DNA of 64,000 nt from positions 124,001 to 188,000 of the forward strand of contig NZ_JAHTKP010000004.1 in assembly GCF_019192735.1 (NCBI RefSeq), written 5' to 3'. Position 1 is the stretch's first letter, and each line of letters starts with the position of its first letter. Made by a program: the position numbers and the translations under genes. Positions 1 to 9,367 of this stretch are shown here, in pieces. The notes beneath the pieces are model-generated. The model made no database searches, was not told where the DNA came from, and saw only the letters and a list, made by a program, of their open reading frames with translations. The stretch is from Kitasatospora aureofaciens. GTDB lineage: Bacteria; Actinomycetota; Actinomycetes; Streptomycetales; Streptomycetaceae.

Positions 1-213
1 CCGGCACCTTCACGCCGGTGCAGCTGCCGTAACGGCCGCCGGCCGACGGCCCTGCCATCTCCTGACAGGGAGTAGCGGGGCCGTCGGGGAGGCGCGTGCG
101 CGCTCCCGCATATATTGATGCGTGGGCGAACCGGGCATAGCCTGAGAACCAGGAGTCGGCGGTTGCTGCAGGCCCGGCACCGCTGACCGCCGCTCACCTG
201 CTGGGGGCAACCC
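1..213. promoter_or_regulatory. Upstream region of the five-gene operon
   Basis: No coding frame is convincing here. Positions 43-52 and 78-87 form a perfect 10-bp inverted repeat, which may be the terminator of a gene left of the window. A TATATT hexamer at 111-116 is the only AT-rich stretch and is a plausible -10 element for the operon that starts at 214. No clear -35 partner was seen. Confidence 0.4.
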
Positions 214-3200
214 ATGCAGAACCACTCGGCGCAGGCCCTGGCCGTCTGTTCCCCCGAGCGGGGGAGACTCGACCTCTTCCTCGGCGCCCACGACGGCACC
301 GTACGGCACAAGGTGTTCGACGGTGCGTGGAGCGCATGGCGTGAGCTCGGCCGCCCCTGGCCCTCGCCCGGGGCTCCGGGCTTCGACTGGTTGAGCGCAA
401 CGGCGGCCGAGGGCGGCCCGGTTGAGCTCTTCGCCCTCAGTTCCGTCGGGGAGCTCTGGCGACTCCGCGTGGCCGGCGAGGAACAGGGCGAGGAGCTGGG
501 CGAGGACCGACCGGAGTGGACGTCACTCGGCGTACTCAACGAGGCTTCCGCGGCGACCGGTTTCACGGCCGTGACGACTCAGCCCGGTGATCTGCACGTC
601 TTCTGCAGTGCGGGCGCGCCGAGCGGCGAGATCGTGCATTGGCGCCCGGGCAGCGGGCCAATTTTGCTCCGTCCGGGCGACCGGACACCCGGGCAGCTGG
701 GGGCGGTGGCCGTCGCGCCCGGCCGGGTCGATCTCCTCGTCGCCGACACCCGGGAGCGGCGCCTGATCCGCGGGCACTTCGCCGACGGGCCGCCGGTCTG
801 GGACGAGCTCGGGAACCTGCCCGAGCGGGGCGGACGGTCCTTCACGTGCTTCGCGGCGACGGAGCGCGACGTCTTCCTGGGCGGCGACAACGGCCTGTGG
901 CACTCCGCCCTCGACACATGGCTCGGCTGGGAGCACCTCGGCGGTGACCTCGCCGCACGCGGCGAGGCCCGACCCCGTCTGGCCGCGGTCTCGTCCGGGA
1001 GCGGCCGGACCGACGTGTTCGCCGTCTGGGCCGGTGTCGCGCTGATGCACCGGTGGTCCGACACCGCGTGGTCCGACTGGCATCTGGTCGACCTGCTGAG
1101 CGGGACTCCGGGCAGCTACGCCGTGCTGCGCCCGGAGGACCTCGTCACCCTGACCGTCCGCGGCGAGGGCCTTCAGGAGCGGACCCAGCCCGACGGCACC
1201 GTGCAGCTGGTGGCCGGTTCCGCCGGCGGGCGCCTGATCGTGGGCTTCCCTCCGCAACACCTGGCCGAGACCGTGCTGGGCTCCGGCTCGTCGAGCCAGG
1301 GTTTCCTCGCCGGACCGTCGAACCTCTGCTTCACCGTCGGCCAGGACCCGGTCACGCTCACCGTCGCCGGTCTGCTCGACGCGATGAACCGGCTCCCTCT
1401 GGCCACCACCGCGGCCTCCGCAGGAGGGGCGGTGACCAGTCTCGAACTCCCGTGGCGCCTGGTGCTCGCCCTGGAACAGCCCGCCCTGGAGAAAGGGGTC
1501 CGGTGCGCGCACCGCACTCTGCCCGCCCCGGGCACCGGCGGCGGTACCGAGCTGTGGCACAGCCGCATCGCGGGCCCCGACGGGCGCCTGGCGGTGCACC
1601 CCGTCCAAGCCCTGGCCGGCAGGACCGACCTGAACACACCGCTGGACGCCTGGGTGGACCGGATCGTCGCGGCCGCGGCCCGGCATCCGAACCGACCGGT
1701 GGCGGTCGACCGTCTGATCCTGAGCGCCTACGGAGCCCGGTTCTCAGCCTCGGCCCACTGGCCCGAGCTGGAATGGACCCATGACGCCGCGCTGGGCCGG
1801 GACTTCTACGTCCGGGTCTCCGTCACCGGCGCCCTGTTCCCGTTCGGGCACCGGGCGGCCTACGTCGAGCTGGACGAGCGGCGGTTCGATCCGACCGATC
1901 CCGCCGTGGCCGCGCTGCACCGGCGGAGCTTCCTGATCGTCACCGAGCCCGTTCGCGACGACTACGGCATCGGCGCGGGCGGCCGGCACGAGCGGACGTT
2001 CCCGTTCCAGCAAGTCGCGATCGACCCCGGACAGGCCACGGACCTGGACACCGCGACCTGGATCCAGCTGGACCCCGCGTCCTGCAACGCGAAGTGCTTC
2101 TGGCCGACGCGGGGCGGACAGCCCGTCCGGTTCACCCTTCAGGCCCGGGCAGGCCAGGAGTCCGTGGAACTGCACCTGCCGCTGCTGTTCGCCGAGGACG
2201 CGGCAACCGGCGCCGGCTGCGCCGCGGCGCTCGACGCGCTGTACGGAAGCGGCCCGAGCACGGGACGCCAGGCGGCCCTGGGACGGCCCGTTTCGGACGT
2301 CGGCAGCCGCATCCCGCTCGCCATGGTGTCGCCGACCCAGGTGGCGGAGGGCGCGGTGCAGGAAGTGCAGTCGATGACCTTCGGCGGACTCGGGGCGGGG
2401 CTCTCTCCCACCGGAGTCGGCTTCTACCCGAAGGTGACTCAGCTGGCGGTGGGGCTGCCGGCAGCCCGACAGCTGCTCGGCCCGATCCCGGCGGTGCCGG
2501 CGACGTTCTCGACCGCGCTCGTCAACACCCCGTGGGGCGCTCCGCCGGCCGACGCGCTGCTCGACCTCGTGGCACCGCGAACGATCGACTTCGGCGCCGC
2601 CGGGGCACGGGCGGGGACGCTGGCCGCCCCCAACATGACCATGACCCAGATCTCGCGCACACTCGGGCCGGCCGTCGGCGACGCGCTCCCGACGGATCCG
2701 CGGAAGCTCTTCGACCCGGACGCGACCCTGTTCGGCGTGGTCCCGCTGCGTGACCTCATCTCCGTCGTCACGGACCAGCCCAAGCTCCTCTGGACCGGGG
2801 AGGGTACGGACACCCCGTCGGCGAAGCTGACCTGGAAGCAGGGGCTGGGGCCGCCAGTCGCGCCGTTCTACCCCAGAGCCGCCTCGTCGGTGAGCCTCGA
2901 AGCGGTGTCCCGACTGGTGGGCGGGCGGCCCGAACTGCACACGACGGGCGTGATCGACAACTTCGATCTGGTGATCCCCGAGAAGGGCGACGCCGCACTC
3001 GTCACCCTCACCTTCGATTCCGTGCGCTTCACCGCCGATCCCGGCCAACGACTGAACCTCGACGTCAAACTGGCGAACGTCGAACTCAACGGCAATCTGA
3101 AATTCCTTCGCACACTGGCGCAGTTGATCCCGCAGGCCGGGCGTGGCGGGCCGCGGATCGACGTGTCGGCCACCGAGATCAAGGCGTCGTACACCCTCGC

Positions 3201-3861
3201 CGTTCCCGGCGCCGGCCTGATGGTGTTCAGTCTGCAGAACCTCACCGTGCAGATCGGCGTCACGCTGTCCATGACGAACCGGCCCATCGTCATCGACTTC
3301 GCCTTCGGCACCCGTGAGCGGCCTTTCCTGGTCACCGTGTCGGGGTTCGGCGGCGGCGGATATCTGGAGATCGAGCTGAGCGCCGGCGGTCCGGACAGCG
3401 GCCTGCAGCAGGTCACCGGTGGGATCGAGTTCGGCGCCGCCGTCGTCATGGACTTCACGATCGCGTCCGCGGAGGTCCACGTCTTCGGCGGAGTCGTCTT
3501 CACCAAGCGCGGGGGTTCCAGCGAGATCACCGGCTACCTCCGGATCGGCGGCAGCGTGTCCGTGCTGGGGCTGATCAGTGTCTCGATCGAGCTGACCCTC
3601 AGCCTGGAGTACGACGACACCACCAACGTGTTGAGCGGTTCGGCGAAGCTCGTCATCACGGTGGACCTCACCTTCTGGTCCACGTCCGTCACGCTGGAGT
3701 GCCACAAGAGCTTCACGGGGTCCTCGCTCGCCTCCGGTGCGGACCACCGCCGGTTCGCGCCGGCGGCCGGTACAGGGGCATCGTCGGTCGAGACCGCGCT
3801 CGGGCCCCAGGGGCAGTCGTTCCCGTGGCAGACCTACTGCCGGGCGTTCGCAGGGGAGTAG
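214..3861 (+). CDS. Giant beta-rich protein with N-terminal PLL-like propeller
   Basis: This 1215-aa protein has no signal peptide or membrane helix, so it is probably cytoplasmic. Residues about 5-305 contain five or six repeats of the type D-L/V-F...W...W..LG (for example DGAWSAWRELG and DTWLGWEHLGG). This is the pattern of sialidase/fucose-lectin (PLL-like) beta-propellers. The middle is not recognisable. Residues about 915-1165 are an unbroken series of alternating hydrophobic/polar beta-strands, suggesting a long sheet or beta-helix, and they are followed by a flexible Ala/Gly tail. It is the first gene of an operon; the next start is 3 nt after its stop. The ATG is preceded by a weak GGGGGC ribosome site. 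Function is unknown. By composition it could be a scaffold, shell or binding protein. The gene call is firm; the function is not. Confidence 0.85.
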   Translation: MQNHSAQALAVCSPERGRLDLFLGAHDGTVRHKVFDGAWSAWRELGRPWPSPGAPGFDWLSATAAEGGPVELFALSSVGELWRLRVAGEEQGEELGEDRPEWTSLGVLNEASAATGFTAVTTQPGDLHVFCSAGAPSGEIVHWRPGSGPILLRPGDRTPGQLGAVAVAPGRVDLLVADTRERRLIRGHFADGPPVWDELGNLPERGGRSFTCFAATERDVFLGGDNGLWHSALDTWLGWEHLGGDLAARGEARPRLAAVSSGSGRTDVFAVWAGVALMHRWSDTAWSDWHLVDLLSGTPGSYAVLRPEDLVTLTVRGEGLQERTQPDGTVQLVAGSAGGRLIVGFPPQHLAETVLGSGSSSQGFLAGPSNLCFTVGQDPVTLTVAGLLDAMNRLPLATTAASAGGAVTSLELPWRLVLALEQPALEKGVRCAHRTLPAPGTGGGTELWHSRIAGPDGRLAVHPVQALAGRTDLNTPLDAWVDRIVAAAARHPNRPVAVDRLILSAYGARFSASAHWPELEWTHDAALGRDFYVRVSVTGALFPFGHRAAYVELDERRFDPTDPAVAALHRRSFLIVTEPVRDDYGIGAGGRHERTFPFQQVAIDPGQATDLDTATWIQLDPASCNAKCFWPTRGGQPVRFTLQARAGQESVELHLPLLFAEDAATGAGCAAALDALYGSGPSTGRQAALGRPVSDVGSRIPLAMVSPTQVAEGAVQEVQSMTFGGLGAGLSPTGVGFYPKVTQLAVGLPAARQLLGPIPAVPATFSTALVNTPWGAPPADALLDLVAPRTIDFGAAGARAGTLAAPNMTMTQISRTLGPAVGDALPTDPRKLFDPDATLFGVVPLRDLISVVTDQPKLLWTGEGTDTPSAKLTWKQGLGPPVAPFYPRAASSVSLEAVSRLVGGRPELHTTGVIDNFDLVIPEKGDAALVTLTFDSVRFTADPGQRLNLDVKLANVELNGNLKFLRTLAQLIPQAGRGGPRIDVSATEIKASYTLAVPGAGLMVFSLQNLTVQIGVTLSMTNRPIVIDFAFGTRERPFLVTVSGFGGGGYLEIELSAGGPDSGLQQVTGGIEFGAAVVMDFTIASAEVHVFGGVVFTKRGGSSEITGYLRIGGSVSVLGLISVSIELTLSLEYDDTTNVLSGSAKLVITVDLTFWSTSVTLECHKSFTGSSLASGADHRRFAPAAGTGASSVETALGPQGQSFPWQTYCRAFAGE

Positions 3862-3864
3862 CTC

Positions 3865-6800
3865 ATGTCGTCGACCGGCCTGGAGAGGCAGTTCGTCTGG
3901 ACCGTGATTCCGGCCGGCCGGGTGGTGTCGATCCCCGGCCAGTCCGAGCCGATGGCGCTGCTCTCGGTGTTGCTGACGCCGCGCCTGCTCGGGCCGGACG
4001 GAACCCGGCTCACGGTGGCGGACTTCGGGATGCAGAGGTGGCCGGAGCGGCTCGCCGCAGTGAGCTTCGACGCCTTCCGCGGCCGGCAACCGCTCCCGTC
4101 GTCGCGGGTCCCGTTCGTCGCCCTCGACGGAAGCACCGTGCAGTTCTCGCTCGCCGAGCAACTCGCCGCCTGGGAGGCGCTGTTCGCCGCCGACATGCTG
4201 GTCCGGCCCTACCTGGCCACCTCCTACGACGGACGCGACACCCGCGCCTTCCCCGCCGGCCAAGCCGGTGCGGAGGTCCGCGGCATCTACACGGCCACGG
4301 CCCAGGCCCACTCCGAGCACCAGGGAGCCGCACCGGAGAGCGATGCCGGACTCCAGGCCGCCTTACGGGCGATCAGCGATCTGTGGCAGACCGGCCTGCT
4401 GCCGCTCGACGACGACGCCGCGCGTGCCCCCGCGGACCAACCGGCGCTCGCCCGGGCCTACGCCTTCTACCGGCGCGGCCCCGCCCAGTTCACCCCGCTG
4501 AGCCGCCGTACCACGGCCGCGCCCGAGCGCGAGTTCCACGACACCGTCGTGCACCTCGCCGACCACCCCGTCCTGCTGCGCGCGCTCGGCCTGTTGACGG
4601 ATCTGGCCGTGCCCGCCTCCCGGCTCGCCCAGGCGAACCCGGCGGAACTGCGCACGGTGCCGCGGTGGCCGAGCCCGGACCCGAACCCGCCCTCCGGCTG
4701 GACCGCCGCCACGCAGACCGATCTCTCGCCGTCCACGGCCTACACGCTGACCGGGACGCGCTTCGTGCCGGCGTCCGTCGACGGGCCGACCTCCACCGGC
4801 TTCAGCGAGGGACTCCTCCCACTGGCCAACGCCGGTCCGGCGCCCTCCGGCAACGCCCGGTTCGAGGTGATGTCGTTCGACGTGGACGGCGCCGCCCTTC
4901 GGCTGGTCAGCGCCGCCCGGTCGGACGGGTCGTCGGCCCCGGCCGGTGGCACGAGCCCGGCCGGGGCACTGCCCGCGCTGCACTCGACGGGGTTCGCCCT
5001 CGTGGACCACGGCCGGGAGGAGGAGCACCGGAAGCAACTCCTGCGGGCACAGCAGCGCGCGACGGCCGGCGGCCTGCTCTCGTCCGCCCTGCTGGCGGAT
5101 TCCCTCCTGGGCGGGTACCGGGTGGACGTGTTCGACACCACGACCAGGAAGTGGCACTCGCTGTGTCAGCGGCGGGTGCGCTACACGATCGGCGGTGTGC
5201 CGTTCGGACCGGCCTCCCCCACCGGCCTGCTCGACGAGGGGTACCTGAGGCCCGGCCCGGTGGCCACCGGCGCCGGCCCGGCCGACGTGCTCTACCTCCA
5301 CCAGACGGTGGCGCGCTGGGACGGCTGGAGCCTGGTGGCCCAGCGGCCCGAGCGGATCGTCGACACCGGGGACCCGATGCCGCCGGAGCCGGTGGCACCG
5401 TCCCTCGACGCGGTGGTGGAGTGCGAGCCCGGCTCGCTGCCACGGCTGCGGTTCGGCCGCGACTACCGGCTGCGGGTCAGGATCGCCGACCTGGCCGGGG
5501 GCGGCCTGCGGGCCGACGAGGTCGGTCCCGCCGAGGAACAGACGAAGGAACTCACGTACCAGCGCTTCGAGCCGCTACCACCGCCGGAACTCGTGCCGAC
5601 CCGGGAGTTCGCCGACGGCGAGGGCCAGGACCGCATGGTCATCCGCAGCGACCGCGGCGTGTCGGCGACCGACTACGCGGCCCTGCACGGCTACCGCTCC
5701 TACGATCTGCGGCACCTCCTGCCCCCGAAGTGCTCGCTCGCCCTGGCGATGCAGTACGACGGCGGATTCGACACCGCGCTGGGCCCCGCGGTCCCCGGCC
5801 CGGAGGTCAACCGGCTGTTCGAGGTCGCCAAGCGGGCGGACGGTGAGCTCCTGGACGTCCACGGCGCGCACGTCGTCGGGGCCGACCCCGGCTCCGGCGT
5901 GCCGTCGCCGTACGTCGTCGTGCCCGAAACCGACCCGGTGCTGCCGTGGCTGGCCGACCCGAGCGGCGCGTTCATCGCCATGAACGCGCGGCCCCGGCCG
6001 ATCGGCCCGAACGGGCGGCCCGGGGAGATCGTCCCGCCCGACAAGCCCGTGATCGCCATCTGGCAGGGCGCGTGGCCGGACCGCCGGACGGCGGCCGTGC
6101 GGCTGACGGCGGCCGCGAGCGGCTGCACGGTGAGCAGGCTGGACGCCCGCCACCTCACGGTCGCCCTCGGCCCCGCCGAACAGGTGACCTTCGACATTCC
6201 GTCGTGCCTGCAGTACGCCCACGTCCAGCTGTTCGGCATCGCGATCTGGCTGGGCGTCGACCCGCAGAACCCGGCGACGTTCCAGGACCTCGTCCTCGGG
6301 AAGAACCGCCTGATCACACCGCCACGGACGGTCACCCTGGTCCACGCGGTGCAACGCCCGCTACTGGACCCGAGCGGGCAGCTGACCGCCCAACGGAAGC
6401 CCGGCGACAACGACACCGTCCTCGGGACGGACGGGCTCTCGATCGACGTGCCGAGCACGGGACGGATCGACATCCACGCCGAGTGGACCGACCGCGACGA
6501 CAGCGCGCCGGCCGCGCCGACCGTTCGGAAGCGGATGGCGCACATCGGGTCCTACGAGGTCCAGCACCTGGCGCCGAGGGACGCACTCCCGGTGATCCGC
6601 CAGGAGTTCGGCGACACCCGCCACCACCGCGTGAGCTACACGGTGACGGGCGTGTCGCGGTTCGAGGACTGCTTCGGGCGCGTCCTCGCGGCCGACCCCG
6701 GCGCCTGCCTCGCCACCGGGGCGCTCACGGACACGGACGTGCCGAGTTCGGTACGGCCCCCCGCGCCGAAGTTCCAGTACGCCATGCCGACGTTCCGCTG

Positions 6801-7605
6801 GACCCGGACCGTCGACGGGCAGCAGTCGCTCACCCGGCTGCGCCAGGGCGGCGGCCTGCGGGTCTTCTTCGACCGGCCCTGGTTCGTCTCCGGGGACGGC
6901 GAGGCGCTGGCCGTGCTCACCTTTCCCACCGCACTGGCGCCCCCCGAGGCCCTCCGCTTCGTCGGCGTCGCCGGGCGCGACCCGATCCGGGACACCGGGG
7001 CACCGCCGGGCGTCCTCACGCGCGACCAGGTCAACGCGCCGGACCGGGCCCAGGTGAGCCTTCCCGAACTGCAGCGCTTGCTGGACGCGGCCCTGTACCA
7101 GGTCGAGTTCGACGAGCAGGGCGACCGCTGGTACGCCGACCTCGACCTGTCCCCGATCGTCTCCTCGTCCTACTTCCCGTTCGTCCGGCTCGCGCTGGCC
7201 CGGTACCAGCCGTACACCGCCACCGACGTCCCCGCCGTGTCGCAGACGGTCCTGACGGAACCCGTCCAACTCCCGCCGCACCGGAGGCTGGTGGTCACCC
7301 GGAGCGCCGGGCAGGCGACCGTGGTCCTGGACGGTCTCGGGCCCGGCGGTCCCGGGAACCTGGTCCGGACCGAACTCCAGGTCCGGGATGCCGTCGTGAC
7401 CACGGCGGCCGACGTCGTCGGCTGGTCCACGATCTTCACGGCTTCCGCTGTCCTCGGCCAGACCAGCGTCATCAGCCTCCCCGACACCGGGCAACGGGCC
7501 CAGCGCCTCGTCGTCCGGGAATTCGAGACCCAACCCCTCCCCGTGACGGGCGACGGGACGGGGCGACCCGTCTACGTCGACGTCGTACCGCTCGGGACGT
7601 GGTGA
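3865..7605 (+). CDS. Giant protein of unknown family (1246 aa), contains a TTA codon
   Basis: I do not recognise this family. The protein is 1246 aa, lacks an export signal and membrane segments, and reads as a series of beta-rich modules with many short Pro/Gly turns. The start lies 3 nt behind the previous stop, with GGGGAG (overlapping that stop) as ribosome site, so the two giant genes are co-translated. The leucine at codon 167 (positions 4363-4365) is TTA, the rare codon read by the bldA tRNA in Streptomyces. Production of this protein, and of anything coupled to it, may therefore be confined to development or late growth. It could be a structural or surface-array component partnered with the propeller protein; this is inference from the shared operon and size only. 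Confidence 0.85.
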   Translation: MSSTGLERQFVWTVIPAGRVVSIPGQSEPMALLSVLLTPRLLGPDGTRLTVADFGMQRWPERLAAVSFDAFRGRQPLPSSRVPFVALDGSTVQFSLAEQLAAWEALFAADMLVRPYLATSYDGRDTRAFPAGQAGAEVRGIYTATAQAHSEHQGAAPESDAGLQAALRAISDLWQTGLLPLDDDAARAPADQPALARAYAFYRRGPAQFTPLSRRTTAAPEREFHDTVVHLADHPVLLRALGLLTDLAVPASRLAQANPAELRTVPRWPSPDPNPPSGWTAATQTDLSPSTAYTLTGTRFVPASVDGPTSTGFSEGLLPLANAGPAPSGNARFEVMSFDVDGAALRLVSAARSDGSSAPAGGTSPAGALPALHSTGFALVDHGREEEHRKQLLRAQQRATAGGLLSSALLADSLLGGYRVDVFDTTTRKWHSLCQRRVRYTIGGVPFGPASPTGLLDEGYLRPGPVATGAGPADVLYLHQTVARWDGWSLVAQRPERIVDTGDPMPPEPVAPSLDAVVECEPGSLPRLRFGRDYRLRVRIADLAGGGLRADEVGPAEEQTKELTYQRFEPLPPPELVPTREFADGEGQDRMVIRSDRGVSATDYAALHGYRSYDLRHLLPPKCSLALAMQYDGGFDTALGPAVPGPEVNRLFEVAKRADGELLDVHGAHVVGADPGSGVPSPYVVVPETDPVLPWLADPSGAFIAMNARPRPIGPNGRPGEIVPPDKPVIAIWQGAWPDRRTAAVRLTAAASGCTVSRLDARHLTVALGPAEQVTFDIPSCLQYAHVQLFGIAIWLGVDPQNPATFQDLVLGKNRLITPPRTVTLVHAVQRPLLDPSGQLTAQRKPGDNDTVLGTDGLSIDVPSTGRIDIHAEWTDRDDSAPAAPTVRKRMAHIGSYEVQHLAPRDALPVIRQEFGDTRHHRVSYTVTGVSRFEDCFGRVLAADPGACLATGALTDTDVPSSVRPPAPKFQYAMPTFRWTRTVDGQQSLTRLRQGGGLRVFFDRPWFVSGDGEALAVLTFPTALAPPEALRFVGVAGRDPIRDTGAPPGVLTRDQVNAPDRAQVSLPELQRLLDAALYQVEFDEQGDRWYADLDLSPIVSSSYFPFVRLALARYQPYTATDVPAVSQTVLTEPVQLPPHRRLVVTRSAGQATVVLDGLGPGGPGNLVRTELQVRDAVVTTAADVVGWSTIFTASAVLGQTSVISLPDTGQRAQRLVVREFETQPLPVTGDGTGRPVYVDVVPLGTW

Positions 7606-7638
7606 GGCGCCGCAGCTCGACAGCCAGAGAAGGCGATC

Positions 7639-8595
7639 ATGAAACCCGTATTTCAGATGTTCCCCGCTTCCGGCCAGCTCAGGCTCGCGACCCAGGCCGC
7701 CAGCGGGCTGGCCCCCTTCGACGTGGATTCCACGGCGTCGAGCTGGTTCCTGCGGGTGGTGGCCATCGGGCCAACTGTGCCCGGCGGACCGAAGTGCGAG
7801 CCCTTGGGCGGGAGAGCGCCGACCATCGAGCTCCGGGCAGGCACTGGGCTGATCACGGCCGTCCCGGGCTCTCCCGACAAGGCGGCCATCGCGGACGAGA
7901 CCGGGCGGGAGGTCGCGACCGCGTCCTGGACGCGGGAGCCCACGGATGTCTTCACGGTGCAGCTGGACATCTCCAGCCCGGACATTCGCACGTGGCGTGT
8001 GCGGATCACGAACAACGACCCCGAGGAGCTCGGGTTCGTGTGGACCTCGGCAGGGACCGTCGCGGACGCCCAGCAGCCGCGGATCGTGATGAAGACCTCG
8101 GTTCAGGTGACCGTGCGGGCGGGCTTCGCGACCGAGGACATCCCGGTGCCCGTCGCCAACATCGGTACGGGAACGCTGACGTTCGCCGAGCAGGCCGAGG
8201 CGGACCTGGGCGCCGGCTTCGTCCTGAAGAATCTTCCGAACAGCGTCGCCCCCAACGCGTGCGACAAACTCATGATCGGGGTCACCCCCGCTTCAGGCCC
8301 GTTCGCCGCACCGGATCAGACGGCCAGTCACGTCCTGCTGTGCAACGACCCTGTGGATCAGGAGAAGACGCTCCAGCTCTCGCGCCGGCAGGAGAAGGCT
8401 GGGAAGGATCACAAGGAGAAGGATGGCAAGGAGGACAAGGACTCGCTCAAGGAGACCGGCCCGCCCGAGGCCATGCTCGCCACTCCTCCGGCGGGCGGAC
8501 CGTCCGCTCACTTCATCAGCCCGGAGCTGCGGCCCGATCTGTCGGAGAGCGCCCTCAGCGGCGAGGACCCCGGGACGGGGCAGGGCGAGGGGTAG
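7639..8595 (+). CDS. Beta-sandwich protein with Lys/Glu-rich tail, unknown function
   Basis: The protein is 318 aa with no signal peptide. Residues about 1-250 look like two Ig-like beta-sandwich modules with ASPHD-like 'N-I-G-T-G-T-L' phrasing. The C-terminal 70 residues change abruptly. A segment very rich in Lys, Glu and Asp (encoded by the purine-rich stretch 8390-8455) is followed by a Pro/Ala/Gly segment and an acidic Ser-rich end. It lies between the two giant genes and a pair of ATP-grasp genes. That position and the K/E/D/S-rich tail make it a candidate substrate or precursor for the ligases; this is inference, with no leader or core motif proven. The ATG has GAGAAGG upstream. Confidence 0.8.
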   Translation: MKPVFQMFPASGQLRLATQAASGLAPFDVDSTASSWFLRVVAIGPTVPGGPKCEPLGGRAPTIELRAGTGLITAVPGSPDKAAIADETGREVATASWTREPTDVFTVQLDISSPDIRTWRVRITNNDPEELGFVWTSAGTVADAQQPRIVMKTSVQVTVRAGFATEDIPVPVANIGTGTLTFAEQAEADLGAGFVLKNLPNSVAPNACDKLMIGVTPASGPFAAPDQTASHVLLCNDPVDQEKTLQLSRRQEKAGKDHKEKDGKEDKDSLKETGPPEAMLATPPAGGPSAHFISPELRPDLSESALSGEDPGTGQGEG

Positions 8596-8602
8596 ACGTC
8601 GC

Positions 8603-9367
8603 ATGTGGCTGGTGCTCTGCGATCCCGGCGACCAGGCGGCGCTGTGGGCGTACGCGGGACTGCGGGAGCGCGGACTGGACCCTCTGGAGCTGCTCTCGCC
8701 GCACACCCTGATCAGCTCCACGAGGTCGGCGCATCGCATCGATCAGCTTGGCGCGCGCTTCGAGATAGGCCTGCCCGACGGGCGCGTTCTGGCCAGCCGT
8801 GACATCGACGGCGTGCTCAACCGGGTGGCCTTCGCACCTGTCGGGCCCCTCCCGTTCGCAACGCAGGCCGACGCTCTGTACGCGCGGGAGGAATTGAGCG
8901 CTCTCCTGCTCAGCCTGCTCACGTGCATCGCCCCGGTCTCGGTCAACCGTCCCTGTGCGAACGGACTGTGCGGAGCCTGGCGCTCGGCCGCGGAGTGGAC
9001 CGTGCTCGCGGCCAGGGCGGGGCTGCCGGTGCCGCCGGCCCGGCTGTCCAGCCGCCCCGGCGTCGAGCCGGGGCGGGCGGCGGACGGCTCCGGCTGGGTT
9101 CTGGTCCTCGGCGAGCACGTCTTCGGCGAGCACGTGAGTCACGACGGGGAGTCCCGCGACCTTGCCAAGGCGTGCGGACAACTCGCCCGGCTCGCCGGCA
9201 CCGACCTGCTGGGAATCGACCTGCTGGGAATCGACCTTCACCGGAACGGCGGGCACCGGGTGGCCTTCGGAGGAGCGAACCCCCTGCCCGACCTCCGGCT
9301 CGGCGGCGACGCGTTCCTCGACCGTCTGCTCGACCACCTCACCGGGCTGTCGGCAGGAACCCGATGA
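8603..9367 (+). CDS. Degenerate ATP-grasp-like partner protein
   Basis: This 254-aa protein follows the layout of graspetide-type ATP-grasp ligases. It has an N-terminal alpha/beta pre-ATP-grasp part, then V-N-R-P, an A-G-L-P-V-P-P segment, and a C-terminal 'L-G-I-D-L' strand with a terminal 'A-N-P-L-P-D-L'. It is about 50 residues shorter than the next protein. It lacks the central lysine strand, and the metal-binding E-x-N is changed to G-A-N. It is therefore probably catalytically dead and acts as a partner or recognition subunit for the active ligase. An exact 15-bp tandem duplication at 9208-9237 repeats LLGID in frame. The stop overlaps the next start (ATGA), so the two are translationally coupled. 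Confidence 0.75.
   Translation: MWLVLCDPGDQAALWAYAGLRERGLDPLELLSPHTLISSTRSAHRIDQLGARFEIGLPDGRVLASRDIDGVLNRVAFAPVGPLPFATQADALYAREELSALLLSLLTCIAPVSVNRPCANGLCGAWRSAAEWTVLAARAGLPVPPARLSSRPGVEPGRAADGSGWVLVLGEHVFGEHVSHDGESRDLAKACGQLARLAGTDLLGIDLLGIDLHRNGGHRVAFGGANPLPDLRLGGDAFLDRLLDHLTGLSAGTR

Noticed and set aside
1744..4320. 858-codon open frame antisense to the two giant genes
   Set aside because: It runs opposite genes with firm coupling and ribosome sites. Its translation is Arg/Gly/Pro/Glu-rich without domains, as expected from high third-position GC.
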